Source: Tatumella morbirosei
GTDB lineage: Bacteria > Pseudomonadota > Gammaproteobacteria > Enterobacterales > Enterobacteriaceae
DNA: 64,000 bases
Direction: 5' to 3'
Assembly (NCBI RefSeq): GCF_000757425.2
Contig: NZ_JPKR02000002.1
Span: 1 to 64,000 of the forward strand
Made by a program: the position numbers and the translations under genes. Positions 28,957 to 38,510 of the stretch are shown piece by piece. Numbering within the stretch: position 1 is the stretch's first letter; each line of letters starts with the position of its first letter. The notes beneath the pieces are model-generated. The model did not search any database. It was not told the origin of the DNA and was given only the letters and a program-made list of their open reading frames with translations.

Positions 28957-29194
28957 TATATTATTATTTGCCAGAGTACGTGAGCTCGCGGACACAGCCA
29001 GTCTCGAGATTCCATTTGAGTTCAGCGATGTTGAATCGTTGCGCCTGGCGCTGAGTGGCCGTGATAAAAACTGGGCTCTGGCGATGGAACAAGGAAAATT
29101 ACTGGCGGCGGTAAATCAGACGCTTGTTCCGTTCAGTCACCCTTTAAAGGACGGCGATGAAGTAGCATTCTTCCCGCCGGTTACCGGAGGCTAA
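28949..29194 (+). CDS. moaD: Molybdopterin synthase sulfur-carrier subunit MoaD
   Basis: An 81-residue ubiquitin-like sulfur carrier ending PPVTGG; the C-terminal Gly-Gly is adenylated by MoeB (encoded at 60596-61354) and becomes a thiocarboxylate. [15 protein letters not shown] is the typical N-terminus. It overlaps the moaC end and is followed by moaE after five bases. Confidence 0.96.
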   Translation: MINILLFARVRELADTASLEIPFEFSDVESLRLALSGRDKNWALAMEQGKLLAAVNQTLVPFSHPLKDGDEVAFFPPVTGG

Positions 29195-29199
29195 CCTCT

Positions 29200-29664
29200 A
29201 TGAATCAGACCCTTATTCGGGTAGGCGAAGCGTCATTTTCAGTGACAGAAGCTCATCAGTGGTTGTCAGAAAATGACGCGGATGGCGCCATTGTGACCTT
29301 TACCGGCAAAGTACGTAATCATAACTCGGGCGACAGTGTGGCAACGCTGACACTGGAACATTATCCGTCTATGACCGAAAAAGTGCTGGAATCAATTGCC
29401 GCTGAAGCCCGGCGGCGCTGGCAACTGCAGAGAATCGTGATCATACACCGCGTCGGTAGCCTGACGGCAGGTGAGCAGATTGTATTTGTCGGTGTCAGTT
29501 CAGCTCACCGTAACAGCGCATTTGCCGGAGCAGAGTACATCATGGATATTCTGAAGACCCGGGCCCCGTTCTGGAAGCGGGAAACGACGCCTCAGGGCGA
29601 TCGCTGGCTGGACGCGAAAGAGAGCGACCATCAGGCCGCCAAACGCTGGTTAGCGTCGGACTGA
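29200..29664 (+). CDS. moaE: Molybdopterin synthase catalytic subunit MoaE
   Basis: The 154-residue large subunit of molybdopterin synthase, which uses MoaD thiocarboxylate to sulfurate cPMP. VTFTGKVRNHN, LEHYPSMTEK, VIIHRVGSLTAGE and FWKRETTPQGDRWLDAKE are family motifs. GGAGG precedes the ATG. Its stop overlaps the next gene's start as TGATG. Confidence 0.97.
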   Translation: MNQTLIRVGEASFSVTEAHQWLSENDADGAIVTFTGKVRNHNSGDSVATLTLEHYPSMTEKVLESIAAEARRRWQLQRIVIIHRVGSLTAGEQIVFVGVSSAHRNSAFAGAEYIMDILKTRAPFWKRETTPQGDRWLDAKESDHQAAKRWLASD

Positions 29665-30800
29665 TGCCGGAGTCAGTGCTGGGTTTTATCTGTCATCGCT
29701 ATTGCAGACTGAGCAGACAGCGGATCACGGGGATGAGTGGTTTACTGGTATTGCTGTTGCTGAACGGTTGCAGTCAGCATTCAGTCACTGCGCCGGCGCA
29801 AAAGCCGGTGACGGTGAAAGCCAAAATTCAGCGTCTGCTGCCGCCAACCGTTACCGATAAAGCGGGCTGGGCGGAGGATATTTATCAAAGCTTTCAGCAT
29901 CAGTCATTATCACCTTCGGCAGATAATGTATGTGCTGTTATTGCTGTTGCTGGCCAGGAATCCGGATTTAATCCGAATGCTCCCGTCAATGGTTTACCCG
30001 CGATTGCTCTGAAAGAAATCTACCGGCGGGCGGCGACTCTTTATATTCCCCGGTTTCTGGTTAACACGGCGTTGAAAATTCCTTCATCAGACGGACGCAG
30101 TTACGCTGAGCGTCTGAATACAGTGCATACCGAAAAACAGTTGAGTGACATTTTCGATGATCTGATCGACAGAGTTCCTCTGGGACAACGGCTGTTTGGG
30201 AATCTGAATCCTGTTCATACCGGGGGGCCAATGCAGGTCAGCATTGCGTTTGCCGAGGCTCACGACGCCGGTTATCCATGGCCAGTGAAACATTCTGTTC
30301 GTCAGGAGGTTTTCAGTCGTCGGGGGGGAGTCTGGTTCGGAACATTGCATCTTTTGGGCTACCCGGCAGATTATCCGGCCATGTTGTACCGCTTCGCGGA
30401 TTTCAACGCGGGGTGGTATGCCAGCCGCAACGCGGCTTTTCAGGCTGCCGTGATGCAACTCACCGGGCGTAAACTTGCTCTGGATGGTGATTTAGTTCGC
30501 TATGACAGTGATGCTGCAGGAGCCACTGAACAGGCAGTCCTCAGCCTGCAGTCACGACTAGGCTTAAGTGCTACAGAGATTCACCGCCAACTCACACAGG
30601 GAGAGTCTCCTGAATTTCAGCAGAGTCAAGTCTGGCAACAGGTTTTCCGGCTGGCTGATAAGCAGAAGGGAAGCGCGTTACCCCGCCAACGGTTACCTGG
30701 CATCGAACTGAACAGTCCCAAAATCACCCGCAATCTGACCACTGCCTGGTTTGCCCAACGGGTCAACAGTCGCTATCAACAATGCCTGGCACGGCAATGA
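29664..30800 (+). CDS. yaiW: DUF1615 lipoprotein, YaiW homologue
   Basis: A 378-residue predicted lipoprotein. A basic stretch (RLSRQRITG) and hydrophobic core end in LLLLNGC, giving a lipidated Cys at residue 36. VIAVAGQESGFNPNAPVNGL, HTGGPMQVSIAFAEAH, RQEVFSRRGGVWFGTLHLL and SPKITRNLTTAWFA match E. coli YaiW. E. coli YaiW is an outer-membrane lipoprotein cotranscribed with sbmA and contributes to uptake of proline-rich peptides. Here it overlaps moaE by one base and no sbmA is near. A Met at 29733 would give too short an n-region, so the earlier start is kept. Confidence 0.85.
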   Translation: MPESVLGFICHRYCRLSRQRITGMSGLLVLLLLNGCSQHSVTAPAQKPVTVKAKIQRLLPPTVTDKAGWAEDIYQSFQHQSLSPSADNVCAVIAVAGQESGFNPNAPVNGLPAIALKEIYRRAATLYIPRFLVNTALKIPSSDGRSYAERLNTVHTEKQLSDIFDDLIDRVPLGQRLFGNLNPVHTGGPMQVSIAFAEAHDAGYPWPVKHSVRQEVFSRRGGVWFGTLHLLGYPADYPAMLYRFADFNAGWYASRNAAFQAAVMQLTGRKLALDGDLVRYDSDAAGATEQAVLSLQSRLGLSATEIHRQLTQGESPEFQQSQVWQQVFRLADKQKGSALPRQRLPGIELNSPKITRNLTTAWFAQRVNSRYQQCLARQ

Positions 30801-30873
30801 TCGGTGACTGGCGTAACTGACCTGATTTGTGTCACACTGTCAATATCTGTTTAACCGTCTAAAGAGGTGAATC

Positions 30874-31584
30874 ATGGAGCGATATCAACGACAGGATAAT
30901 TCGGCATTGCAACGGGCAGGCTCGGGTCTGCAAACTTATATGGCACAGGTCTATGGATGGATGACTTGCGGGCTGTTACTTACGGCGTTTATCAGCTGGT
31001 ATGCGGCCAGAACCCCACGGGTGATGGAGTTCGTTTTCTCCAGTCAGTTGACGTTTTTTGGATTGATCATTATTCAGTTAGCTGTTGTGTTTATCTTATC
31101 CGGAATGGTCCATAAAATGAGCAGCGCACTGGCGACCTCATTGTTTATGCTCTATTCCGCACTGACCGGGCTGACACTGGCAAGTATTTTTCTTGTCTAC
31201 ACGTATTCATCAATTGCCAGCACTTTCTTCGTGACGGCCGGAATGTTTGGTGCCATGACCTTATTTGGCTATACCACCAAACGCGATTTAAGCCGGCTGG
31301 GTAGCCTGATGTTTATGGCACTGATTGGTATTCTGATTGCTTCACTGGTGAATTTCTGGCTGAAAAGCACCGCGATGATGTGGGCTATTACCTATATTGG
31401 TGTTGTGGTGTTCGTCGGTTTGACAGCCTATGACACTCAGAAGCTTAAGAATATTGGCGAATCGATTAACGCTGATGATAAGGAAAATCTTCGCCGATAC
31501 AGTATTGTCGGAGCGCTGACCTTGTATCTTGATTTTATCAACCTGTTCCTGATGCTGTTGCGGATTTTCGGCAACCGCCGGTAA
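30874..31584 (+). CDS. ybhL: Bax inhibitor-1 family membrane protein YbhL
   Basis: A 236-residue protein with seven predicted transmembrane segments and the family end signature YLDFINLFLMLLRIFGNRR (closing residues as in E. coli YbhL). GLQTYMAQVYGWMT at the N-terminus is also conserved. The BI-1/YbhL family includes proton-coupled calcium leak channels in other bacteria; the role here is not known. AAAGAGGTG lies upstream of the ATG. A strong terminator follows. Confidence 0.95.
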   Translation: MERYQRQDNSALQRAGSGLQTYMAQVYGWMTCGLLLTAFISWYAARTPRVMEFVFSSQLTFFGLIIIQLAVVFILSGMVHKMSSALATSLFMLYSALTGLTLASIFLVYTYSSIASTFFVTAGMFGAMTLFGYTTKRDLSRLGSLMFMALIGILIASLVNFWLKSTAMMWAITYIGVVVFVGLTAYDTQKLKNIGESINADDKENLRRYSIVGALTLYLDFINLFLMLLRIFGNRR

Positions 31585-31599
31585 CTACAATACATTCCA

Positions 31600-31630
31600 A
31601 CACAGGGGCCAACCGGCCCCTGTGTTTTTA
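31600..31630 (+). terminator. Rho-independent terminator of ybhL
   Basis: ACACAGGGGCC/GGCCCCTGTGT is a perfect 11-base-pair stem with an AACC loop followed by a T-rich run at 31625-31629, 16 bp after the ybhL stop. Confidence 0.95.
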
Positions 31631-32037
31631 TGCGAACGTCCTCTTGTCTTCCCGTTCCCGGTGATGGCCTTCTGCTGCTTTTGTTCGTGGGTGTCGCACT
31701 GTTCAAAACAGCATTTTTTGCGCCGGGAAAGAGCGGAATATCGACTTTAAACGAAAAAATCTGTTTTTACCTCATCTCACTAAAATCGGGCCTTGCAGGC
31801 GCATAACTGACTGCCTGACGGGGGGCAGGATTGCAAAAAATGAAATAAAAGTGATTTTTGTGGCATAATACTGTCGCTGAGTCACCTGGTCCGCAAAGAA
31901 AACTGGTGTTCTGATCACATTTGAACAACAGAAAATCAAAAATCACAGGTGCTTTTTTTGAAACTGGATTAGTCTGATAATCCTTACCGACATGTCGGTT
32001 TGTATCGGCGGCGTTCTTGCCTGCCAGGAGAGAAAAA
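31631..32037. other. Intergenic region before ybhQ, no gene seen
   Basis: About 400 bp without a supported frame. A 100-codon reverse frame (31767-32069) crosses the ybhQ start and matches nothing known. E. coli ybhM lies near this position but no remnant was recognised. The ybhQ promoter is presumably in the AT-rich part around 31900-31980. Confidence 0.55.
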
Positions 32038-32430
32038 ATGAAATGGTCTAATCGCGTTAAGATTATCACCGGTCAAACCTGCTTCCATATTGCAATGCAT
32101 CTGAGTGTCGTATTGCTGCTGGTGTGGGGCTGGAAACACCGGTTACTGACGGAGGTCAGTGCCAGTCTGGTGACGGCTTATGTCGTATTACTGTTGGCAA
32201 TGATAGTGACGCAACGCTTACCACGTCTGCGGGTCGCGGGCGATTATCTGGAAGAAGCCAGTACCACCTACTATTTTGGCGCAGCTATGCTGTCCCTGTT
32301 CCTGTTCTCACGGGTAATCCATAATCCTTTACTGGTGGGTGCGCTGGGGGTTGTGATGTTGGTAGGGCCGGCGTTGATCTCCCTGTTGGCTAAAGAGCCT
32401 GTCCGTCAGATAGAAAAAAAACGTAGTTAA
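32038..32430 (+). CDS. ybhQ: Inner membrane protein YbhQ
   Basis: A 130-residue protein with four predicted membrane segments. MKWSNRVKIITGQTC at the start, LEEASTTYYFGAAML in the middle and GPALISLLAKEP near the end align with E. coli YbhQ. CAGGAGAG about ten bases upstream supports the ATG at 32038 over an in-frame ATG at 32017. Function unknown. Confidence 0.9.
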   Translation: MKWSNRVKIITGQTCFHIAMHLSVVLLLVWGWKHRLLTEVSASLVTAYVVLLLAMIVTQRLPRLRVAGDYLEEASTTYYFGAAMLSLFLFSRVIHNPLLVGALGVVMLVGPALISLLAKEPVRQIEKKRS

Positions 32431-32653
32431 TTCCGTTAGTTCTGTAGGATCAGTCATGACAATATCTGCTGATCCTTTACCATTCCGCCATCATTGATAG
32501 CCCGGGGCTCTCGCACAGTGACCTTAACTCTGTTAAACTGCCTACATCATGCATCGTAGTTTTTGCCCCTGACTTATCTCTGAGTCACATGACATAACCC
32601 CCTGAAAACTGCACCGTTACTTACGGTCAGGGCGTCCCGGAGTAATATTTTCC

Positions 32654-33970
32654 ATGTCTTTTGAATCTCTCGGTCTTAGTGCCGATATTTTGCGTGCTGT
32701 CAGTGAACAAGGCTACAGCGAGCCGACACCTATTCAGAAACAGGCGATTCCTGTGGTTCTTGCGGGCGGAGACCTGTTAGCCAGTGCTCAGACGGGCACC
32801 GGGAAAACCGCCGGTTTCACCCTGCCGCTATTGCAACGGTTATCCGCGTCACAGCCTTCGGTCATCAAAGGCCGACGTCCGGTCAGGGCATTAATCCTGA
32901 CTCCTACCCGCGAACTGGCGGCTCAGGTGGGGGAGAACGTACGTGAATACAGCCGTTATCTGAACCTGCGTTCGTTGGTCGTTTTCGGTGGAGTCAGTAT
33001 TAATCCGCAGATGATGAAGCTGCGTGGCGGTGTTGATATTCTGGTTGCCACACCGGGCCGGTTGCTGGACCTGGTTCATCAGAATGCCGCTGATTTGTCA
33101 GCGGTCGAAATTCTGGTGCTGGATGAAGCTGACCGTATGCTTGATATGGGCTTTATTCATGATATCCGCCGTGTACTGGCAAAGCTGCCTCCACGCCGCC
33201 AGAATTTACTGTTTTCAGCCACCTTTTCTGACGATATTAAAGCGCTGGCAGAAAAGCTGCTTGATCGTCCGTCATTGATTGAAGTGGTTCGGCGCAATAC
33301 CGCCTCTGAGCAGGTGAGTCAGCAGGTACATTTTGTTGATAAAAAACGTAAACGTGAATTACTGTCTTATCTGATAGGCCGTGATAACTGGCAGCAGGTA
33401 TTGGTTTTTACCCGCACAAAACATGGTGCTAACCACCTTGCAGAACAACTAAACAAAGACGGAATTACAGCAGCAGCGATTCACGGTAATAAAAGCCAGG
33501 GAGCACGTACCCGTGCTCTGGCGGACTTTAAAACTGGTGAAATTCGTGTTCTGGTTGCCACAGATATCGCCGCCCGCGGTATTGATATCGAAGAACTGCC
33601 ACATGTAGTAAATTATGAACTGCCTAATGTTGCAGAAGATTATGTGCATCGTATTGGTCGTACGGGTCGGGCGGCTTCTACCGGCGCTGCATTGTCTCTG
33701 GTATGTGTGGACGAGCACAAATTACTGCGGGACATTGAGCGGTTGCTGAAGCGTGAAATTCCACGTCTGGCTATTCCGGGTTATGAGCCTGATCCTTCCA
33801 TTAAAGCCGAACCTATTCAGAATGGGCGGCAGGGGGGACGTGACCGTCGCCCTGGTGGTCAGGGCCAGGGGGCAGGCCGTGGTCAAAGTTCGCGTCCGCC
33901 ACGTGCGGATAATAAAGGCAGCCAGCGTCCACGTCGTCCGGCAGCAGCAAAGAAAACGGAACGGACCTGA
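32654..33970 (+). CDS. rhlE: ATP-dependent RNA helicase RhlE
   Basis: A 438-residue DEAD-box helicase. [15 protein letters not shown] with the Q motif TPIQKQAIP, Walker [30 protein letters not shown], and HRIGRTGRA are all present. The C-terminal tail from about residue 385 is rich in Gly, Arg and Gln, typical of RhlE. E. coli RhlE acts in ribosome assembly and RNA turnover. The stop codon is four bases before dusC; E. coli has dinG after rhlE, so an insert begins here. Confidence 0.96.
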   Translation: MSFESLGLSADILRAVSEQGYSEPTPIQKQAIPVVLAGGDLLASAQTGTGKTAGFTLPLLQRLSASQPSVIKGRRPVRALILTPTRELAAQVGENVREYSRYLNLRSLVVFGGVSINPQMMKLRGGVDILVATPGRLLDLVHQNAADLSAVEILVLDEADRMLDMGFIHDIRRVLAKLPPRRQNLLFSATFSDDIKALAEKLLDRPSLIEVVRRNTASEQVSQQVHFVDKKRKRELLSYLIGRDNWQQVLVFTRTKHGANHLAEQLNKDGITAAAIHGNKSQGARTRALADFKTGEIRVLVATDIAARGIDIEELPHVVNYELPNVAEDYVHRIGRTGRAASTGAALSLVCVDEHKLLRDIERLLKREIPRLAIPGYEPDPSIKAEPIQNGRQGGRDRRPGGQGQGAGRGQSSRPPRADNKGSQRPRRPAAAKKTERT

Positions 33971-33974
33971 CAGT

Positions 33975-34922
33975 ATGCGGGTATTGCTGGCCCCGATGGA
34001 AGGTGTCCTTGATTCTCTGGTCAGACATCTTCTTTCTGAAGTCAATGAATATGATCTCTGTATCACCGAATTTCTTCGTGTGGTTGATCAGCTTCTGCCT
34101 GCTAAATCTTTCTACCGGCTCTGTCCCGAATTACATCATGCCAGCCGGACCTCCTCCGGCACTTTGGTCAGAGTTCAGTTGCTGGGGCAGCACCCGGGCT
34201 GGCTGGCAGAAAATGCTGCCAGAGCGATTGAGCTCGGATCATATGGTGTCGATCTTAACTGCGGTTGCCCATCAAAACTGGTGAATGGCAGTGGTGGCGG
34301 AGCCACGCTGCTTAAAGACCCTGCTGTGATTTATCAGGCGGCTAAAGCGATGCGCGAAGCCGTACCTGCTGAATTGCCGGTAACAGTCAAAGTCAGGCTG
34401 GGGTGGGATTCGATTTCCCGTTGCCATGAAATTGCTGATGCCGTCGCTAGTGCCGGCGCGACAGAAATTGTGGTTCATGGGCGAACCAAAGAAGATGGTT
34501 ATCGTGCCGAGGCTATTAACTGGCAGGCGATTGGTGAAATACGTCAGCGGTTATCAATTCCGGTAATTGCCAACGGCGAAATCTGGGATCATGAAAGTGC
34601 CGCCGCTTGTCGTACGGTTACCGGGTGCGATGCGGTGATGGTCGGCAGAGGAGCGCTGAATATCCCTAATCTCAGCCGGGTCATCAAGTATAATGAAGCC
34701 CCGATGCCCTGGACACAGGTCGTTCAGTTGCTAAATAAATACTGTCAGCTGGAAAAGCAGGGAGATACCGGGTTATACCATGTTGCGCGGATTAAACAGT
34801 GGCTGGGTTATCTGCGTAAAGCTTACCCTGAGGCCATTGAAACATTTACCCGTGTGCGGGCATTAAAAACCTCCGCAGAGATTGCACAGACGGTCAGTAC
34901 GATTGCAGCTAACACGTTGTGA
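33975..34922 (+). CDS. dusC: tRNA-dihydrouridine(16) synthase DusC
   Basis: A 315-residue FMN flavoenzyme reducing U16 of tRNA, identical in length to E. coli Dus[18 protein letters not shown] at the start, [18 protein letters not shown] with the catalytic Cys, [11 protein letters not shown] and IANGEIWD are conserved. The ATG at 33975 follows the rhlE stop; a longer frame to 33753 lies inside rhlE and is rejected. In E. coli dusC is at 48 minutes, close to yohD, pbpG and bglX, which also occur downstream here. Confidence 0.95.
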   Translation: MRVLLAPMEGVLDSLVRHLLSEVNEYDLCITEFLRVVDQLLPAKSFYRLCPELHHASRTSSGTLVRVQLLGQHPGWLAENAARAIELGSYGVDLNCGCPSKLVNGSGGGATLLKDPAVIYQAAKAMREAVPAELPVTVKVRLGWDSISRCHEIADAVASAGATEIVVHGRTKEDGYRAEAINWQAIGEIRQRLSIPVIANGEIWDHESAAACRTVTGCDAVMVGRGALNIPNLSRVIKYNEAPMPWTQVVQLLNKYCQLEKQGDTGLYHVARIKQWLGYLRKAYPEAIETFTRVRALKTSAEIAQTVSTIAANTL

Positions 34923-34996
34923 CATATAGATGTTGTGATCATCATCAACTGTGATAATGTGCATTTAGTCCTTCTTCTCCGGGTTTTCAGTTTATC

Positions 34997-36193
34997 ATGT
35001 CCGAATCAGTGGTACTGAGTCGTTCTCAGTTAAACAAACGAATCTTATCTGTCATTATTTTTACCTTTTTCTGCTATTTATCCGTCGGTCTGCCACTGGC
35101 GGTGTTGCCTGGTTTTGTCCACCACCAGCTCGGCTTTAGTTCCTTTATTGCCGGAGTGATTATCAGTCTGCAATATTTCTCTACTCTGGTCAGTCGCCCG
35201 CAAAGTGGCAGGCTTGCCGACAGTATGGGGCCAAAAAAGGTCGTTATGCTTGGCCTGGTATTATGTGGAATGAGCGGCGTACTGACGATTATTGCGGCCT
35301 GTTTAACCTCCAGGCCGTTACTGAGCTTATCGCTACTGGCTGCTGGCCGGATATTCCTTGGATTTGGCGAGAGTTTTAGCAGTACCGGTTCTACGTTATG
35401 GGGTATGAATATTGCGGGTCCGGTACATACGGCGCGGGTCATTTCATGGAATGGCGTCGCCACCTATATGGCAATGGCGATTGGCGCCCCACTGGGAGTG
35501 ATGTTGAATCAGGGCCTGGGAGTGTTTGGCTTTGCCGGTCTGGTTGCACTGATGGGTGCTGCAGGTTTCTTTCTGGCTAGCCGGAAACCCGCGGTGGTGG
35601 TGACGGTAGGCCAACGGGTTCCGTTTAGTCAGGTATTTCGCCGGGTCTGGATTTATGGTGTTGCCCTGGGGCTGGGAACCATTGGTTTTGGAGTGATAGC
35701 GACCTTTATCACCCTTTACTTCAGCAGCCGGGGCTGGAGCGGTGCGGCCATGACCCTGACTCTCTACAGCCTGGGTTTTGCAGGTGTCCGGTTAGTTTCA
35801 GGCAATGCGATCACCCGGTTTGGGGGCATCAAAGTATCGCTGGTGTCGTTTATTGTCGAAGCTATAGGATTGTTTCTGTTATGGCATGCAGATTCAGTAC
35901 TGGCGGCAGATATCGGGGCATTATTGACCGGTTGTGGTTTTTCCCTGATTTTTCCTGCTCTGGGAGTAGAAGCCGTAAAACAGGTAGAACAGCAAAGTCA
36001 GGGTTCGGCACTGGGTACCTATTCAGCATTTTTGGATTTTGGCCTGGGCATTACCGGACCTGTTGCCGGACTATTGATGAATCATCTTGGGATTCGTTCG
36101 GTCTATCTGGCTGCATCACTGGTAGTGGTTGCCGGGATACTCATGATGATTCGGCTACTTATGCGCCCGGCTAAACCATTACCAACCAGTTAA
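34997..36193 (+). CDS. Major facilitator superfamily transporter, YhhS/YfcJ type
   Basis: A 398-residue porter with about twelve membrane segments. GLPLAVLPGFVHHQLG, the MFS loop GRLADSMGPKK, GFGESFSSTGSTLWG, and GCGFSLIFPALGVEAVK resemble E. coli YhhS and YfcJ (arabinose-efflux-like permeases). The substrate is not known. It starts 74 bp after dusC and ends before a strong hairpin. Confidence 0.88.
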   Translation: MSESVVLSRSQLNKRILSVIIFTFFCYLSVGLPLAVLPGFVHHQLGFSSFIAGVIISLQYFSTLVSRPQSGRLADSMGPKKVVMLGLVLCGMSGVLTIIAACLTSRPLLSLSLLAAGRIFLGFGESFSSTGSTLWGMNIAGPVHTARVISWNGVATYMAMAIGAPLGVMLNQGLGVFGFAGLVALMGAAGFFLASRKPAVVVTVGQRVPFSQVFRRVWIYGVALGLGTIGFGVIATFITLYFSSRGWSGAAMTLTLYSLGFAGVRLVSGNAITRFGGIKVSLVSFIVEAIGLFLLWHADSVLAADIGALLTGCGFSLIFPALGVEAVKQVEQQSQGSALGTYSAFLDFGLGITGPVAGLLMNHLGIRSVYLAASLVVVAGILMMIRLLMRPAKPLPTS

Positions 36194-36343
36194 CTGGTCA
36201 GTGATTGCCTGGCCAATATAACGCTCTGTTTATCAGTGCGTTTTTTACCCGCAATAGAGTGAGCAGATATGACAGGAGAGGCCGAAAGTGCGGGTGCTGG
36301 TTGACACCTGCGGATGGGCAGTTTGTCGGAAAAATAAGATCGT

Positions 36344-36424
36344 AAAAAAACTGCCTGTTCGGAACTACACCTTACTCAGTGGATGATCCAACTTTTGGGG
36401 TGTAGTACTTCGCGGGCAGTTTTA
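36344..36424. terminator. Long bidirectional stem-loop between MFS gene and ldtB
   Basis: An outer stem AAAACTGCC (36347-36355) pairs with GGCAGTTTT (36415-36423), and an inner stem ACTACACC (36364-36371) pairs with GGTGTAGT (36399-36406), leaving a 27-base loop. A-run and T-run at the ends give an intrinsic terminator in both directions for the convergent genes. The two-tier stem is longer than usual and could also be a small structured RNA. Confidence 0.65.
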
Positions 36425-36445
36425 TATTTCAGTCAGAGCCAGTTT

Positions 36446-37528
36446 TTACTCAACAGGACCAGGCTGAGTAATGGTTGCCGGGGCATTGGTCTGAATGATA
36501 TTGGCACCTTGGTCAGACATTGGAGTCATCGGTTCTTCTTTGGGTAACGCAGAGTCATTTTCAGGCACAGGATGCGGAGTAGTATCGATATTGTTTTCCA
36601 CACCATTAATTTTCACTGGCATTCCGCTACGGGCTTTCAGCGCTGCATTCAGTACGTTCTGATTAATACTCGGGTCTGACAGCAATTTACTGACCGCCGG
36701 AGTTATCGTCAGAGGGACCTCAACGTTAGAAGTAAACTGTTCTTCTGTGGTAGACAGAGGGTTATGTACTTCGATATAACGCGAGCCGTCAGGTTCGACG
36801 GCAGCCTTGACAGGTTCATTGATAAATTGCACACGGGTTCCGACCGGCACATTTTCAAACAACCATTTAATGTCGTCAGCGCGAAGGCGGACACAACCAT
36901 GGCTAACACGTAATCCGATACCAAAGTTAGCATTGGTACCATGGATGGCATACAGGTTTCCGATATACAGCGCAAACAGACCCATAGGGTTATCAGGACC
37001 CGCCGGGAAGACCGTGGGGATATTTTGACCGTTAGCAATATATTCTGCGTGCATTGCTTTAGTCGGAGTCCATGTCGGGTTAGGACGTTTAGACTTAATA
37101 GTGGTGACCCAGTTCAGAGGTGTGTCTTTACCTAACTGACCGATACCGATAGGCAGTACTACGACGGTGTTGGTACCCTTCGGATAGTAGTACAAGCGCA
37201 TTTCAGCACTGTTAATAACGATACCTTCACGCGGTGCATCAGGTAACAGTAATTGCTGTGGAATGACCAGATGGGTTCCGCCTTTTGGCAAATAGACATC
37301 CACACCAGGATTGGCTTCCAGAATATTACTTAGCCCCATCTGATACTGAGAAGCAAAAGCTTCCAGTGGCAAATGGTTGTTCTGCGGAAGGGTGATCTGC
37401 AGATTCTCACCAATCAGACTGCTCTTCGCCGGGGGCAAAGGGTAAACCACTGCTAACGCTGAATGGCTGTAAGCCGCTAATGCCAGCGCAAATGAAGCTA
37501 AGACGCGAATGCTATTTTTCATGATCAT
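36446..37528 (-). CDS. ldtB: L,D-transpeptidase LdtB (YbiS)
   Basis: A 360-residue periplasmic enzyme attaching Braun lipoprotein to peptidoglycan. A signal peptide ends near residue 26 (AYSHSALA). A LysM-like segment spans about 40-95, and the YkuD domain about 98-235 contains [20 protein letters not shown] with the catalytic Cys. Sequence follows E. coli LdtB closely. The C-terminus is extended by about 50 acidic and Pro/Thr-rich residues (E. coli has 306). In E. coli ldtB lies next to ybiT; here it is over 20 kb away. MIMKNS or MKNS could be the start. Confidence 0.92.
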   Translation of the reverse strand: MIMKNSIRVLASFALALAAYSHSALAVVYPLPPAKSSLIGENLQITLPQNNHLPLEAFASQYQMGLSNILEANPGVDVYLPKGGTHLVIPQQLLLPDAPREGIVINSAEMRLYYYPKGTNTVVVLPIGIGQLGKDTPLNWVTTIKSKRPNPTWTPTKAMHAEYIANGQNIPTVFPAGPDNPMGLFALYIGNLYAIHGTNANFGIGLRVSHGCVRLRADDIKWLFENVPVGTRVQFINEPVKAAVEPDGSRYIEVHNPLSTTEEQFTSNVEVPLTITPAVSKLLSDPSINQNVLNAALKARSGMPVKINGVENNIDTTPHPVPENDSALPKEEPMTPMSDQGANIIQTNAPATITQPGPVE

Positions 37529-37669
37529 ATAACTTATTAGTGCCTGAATATGGGCTTGTTAAGGTTCCTGTAGCAGGACCGTGTTCTGTCCGGCTGCACA
37601 TTATATGGGCTAAACCCGGAATCGGAAACTGACATTTTACAACCAGGCAGTTCTCCCGCGGTTCACCGG

Positions 37670-38245
37670 TCATTGTTGTCGTCGTTGCCGCAAAAAGCGA
37701 ATACCTTTCCAGACTATGTACAATACCACTGCGATTCCTGCAACCCAGAACACCGGTTTCAGATACTCATCCAGCCTGTCAAACCATGGGGCAATCAGTT
37801 TCCCGGCAAAGTAACCAAGACTGACAAAAATTAACGCCCAGACTAACGCACCAATCACATTGAAAATCAGAAACCGGCGGGGTGATAGCTGGCTTGACCC
37901 AATAATAATGGGTCCAATAATGCGGAAACCATACATAAAACGTACACCAATCACAAATAAACTGGGGTGACGGTTGATCAGTTCACTGGCCCTGGCCACC
38001 TTATCCTGGTGATTATTGAACTTAGACAGTAGCCGGGTTCCATAACGGCGGCCTAGCCAGTACAGCAATTGATCGCCAATGATCCCTCCGGTCATGGCGG
38101 CCACGACCACGCCGGCAAAATGCAGTAATCCTTTATGAGCTGCGATGCCGCCAAGTAATACAAAAGTCTCACCTTCAGCCATACAACCCAGTAACAGGGC
38201 GAAATAACCGTAATGGTGAATCAGTGAGTTAATATCGATATGCAA
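37670..38245 (-). CDS. yohD: DedA family inner membrane protein YohD
   Basis: A 191-residue DedA/VTT protein with four to six hydrophobic segments. GYFALLLGCMAEGETFVLLGG and FMYGFRIIGPIIIGSSQL are signature segments, with the conserved acidic Glu and Arg residues; the best match is E. coli YohD. DedA proteins support membrane homeostasis and lipid-carrier flipping. It diverges from pbpG; the two genes are near neighbours in E. coli too (with yohC between them). Confidence 0.9.
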   Translation of the reverse strand: MHIDINSLIHHYGYFALLLGCMAEGETFVLLGGIAAHKGLLHFAGVVVAAMTGGIIGDQLLYWLGRRYGTRLLSKFNNHQDKVARASELINRHPSLFVIGVRFMYGFRIIGPIIIGSSQLSPRRFLIFNVIGALVWALIFVSLGYFAGKLIAPWFDRLDEYLKPVFWVAGIAVVLYIVWKGIRFLRQRRQQ

Positions 38246-38510
38246 CGTTACGAGTCCTGGTCTGGTTCAGCAAAATTTAAGTTTACACGGCATTACGCTT
38301 TGGTGCGATGCCGGGACTCTGAGATATCATGTCTGCGGGATCACGGGTTTGTCAGACTTTCTTACAAATTCCGTGTCATAGCGACTCTCTCTGTTTTGGG
38401 CATTTTTCCTGTGGAAGGCGTATGATGCTGCCGCCAGCGGCATAAAATCGGCTATGGCTCCGCGGCCTGTGCCTGCACAGCATTAAATACATTCAGGTAT
38501 CTTTGAGAAA

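Noticed and set aside
31767-32069. Reverse frame of 100 codons between ybhL and ybhQ
   Set aside because: It overlaps the well-supported start of ybhQ and resembles no known protein.
33753-33974. Longer start for dusC inside rhlE
   Set aside because: The extra 74 residues are a shadow of the Arg/Gly-rich rhlE tail; the ATG at 33975 aligns with E. coli DusC exactly.
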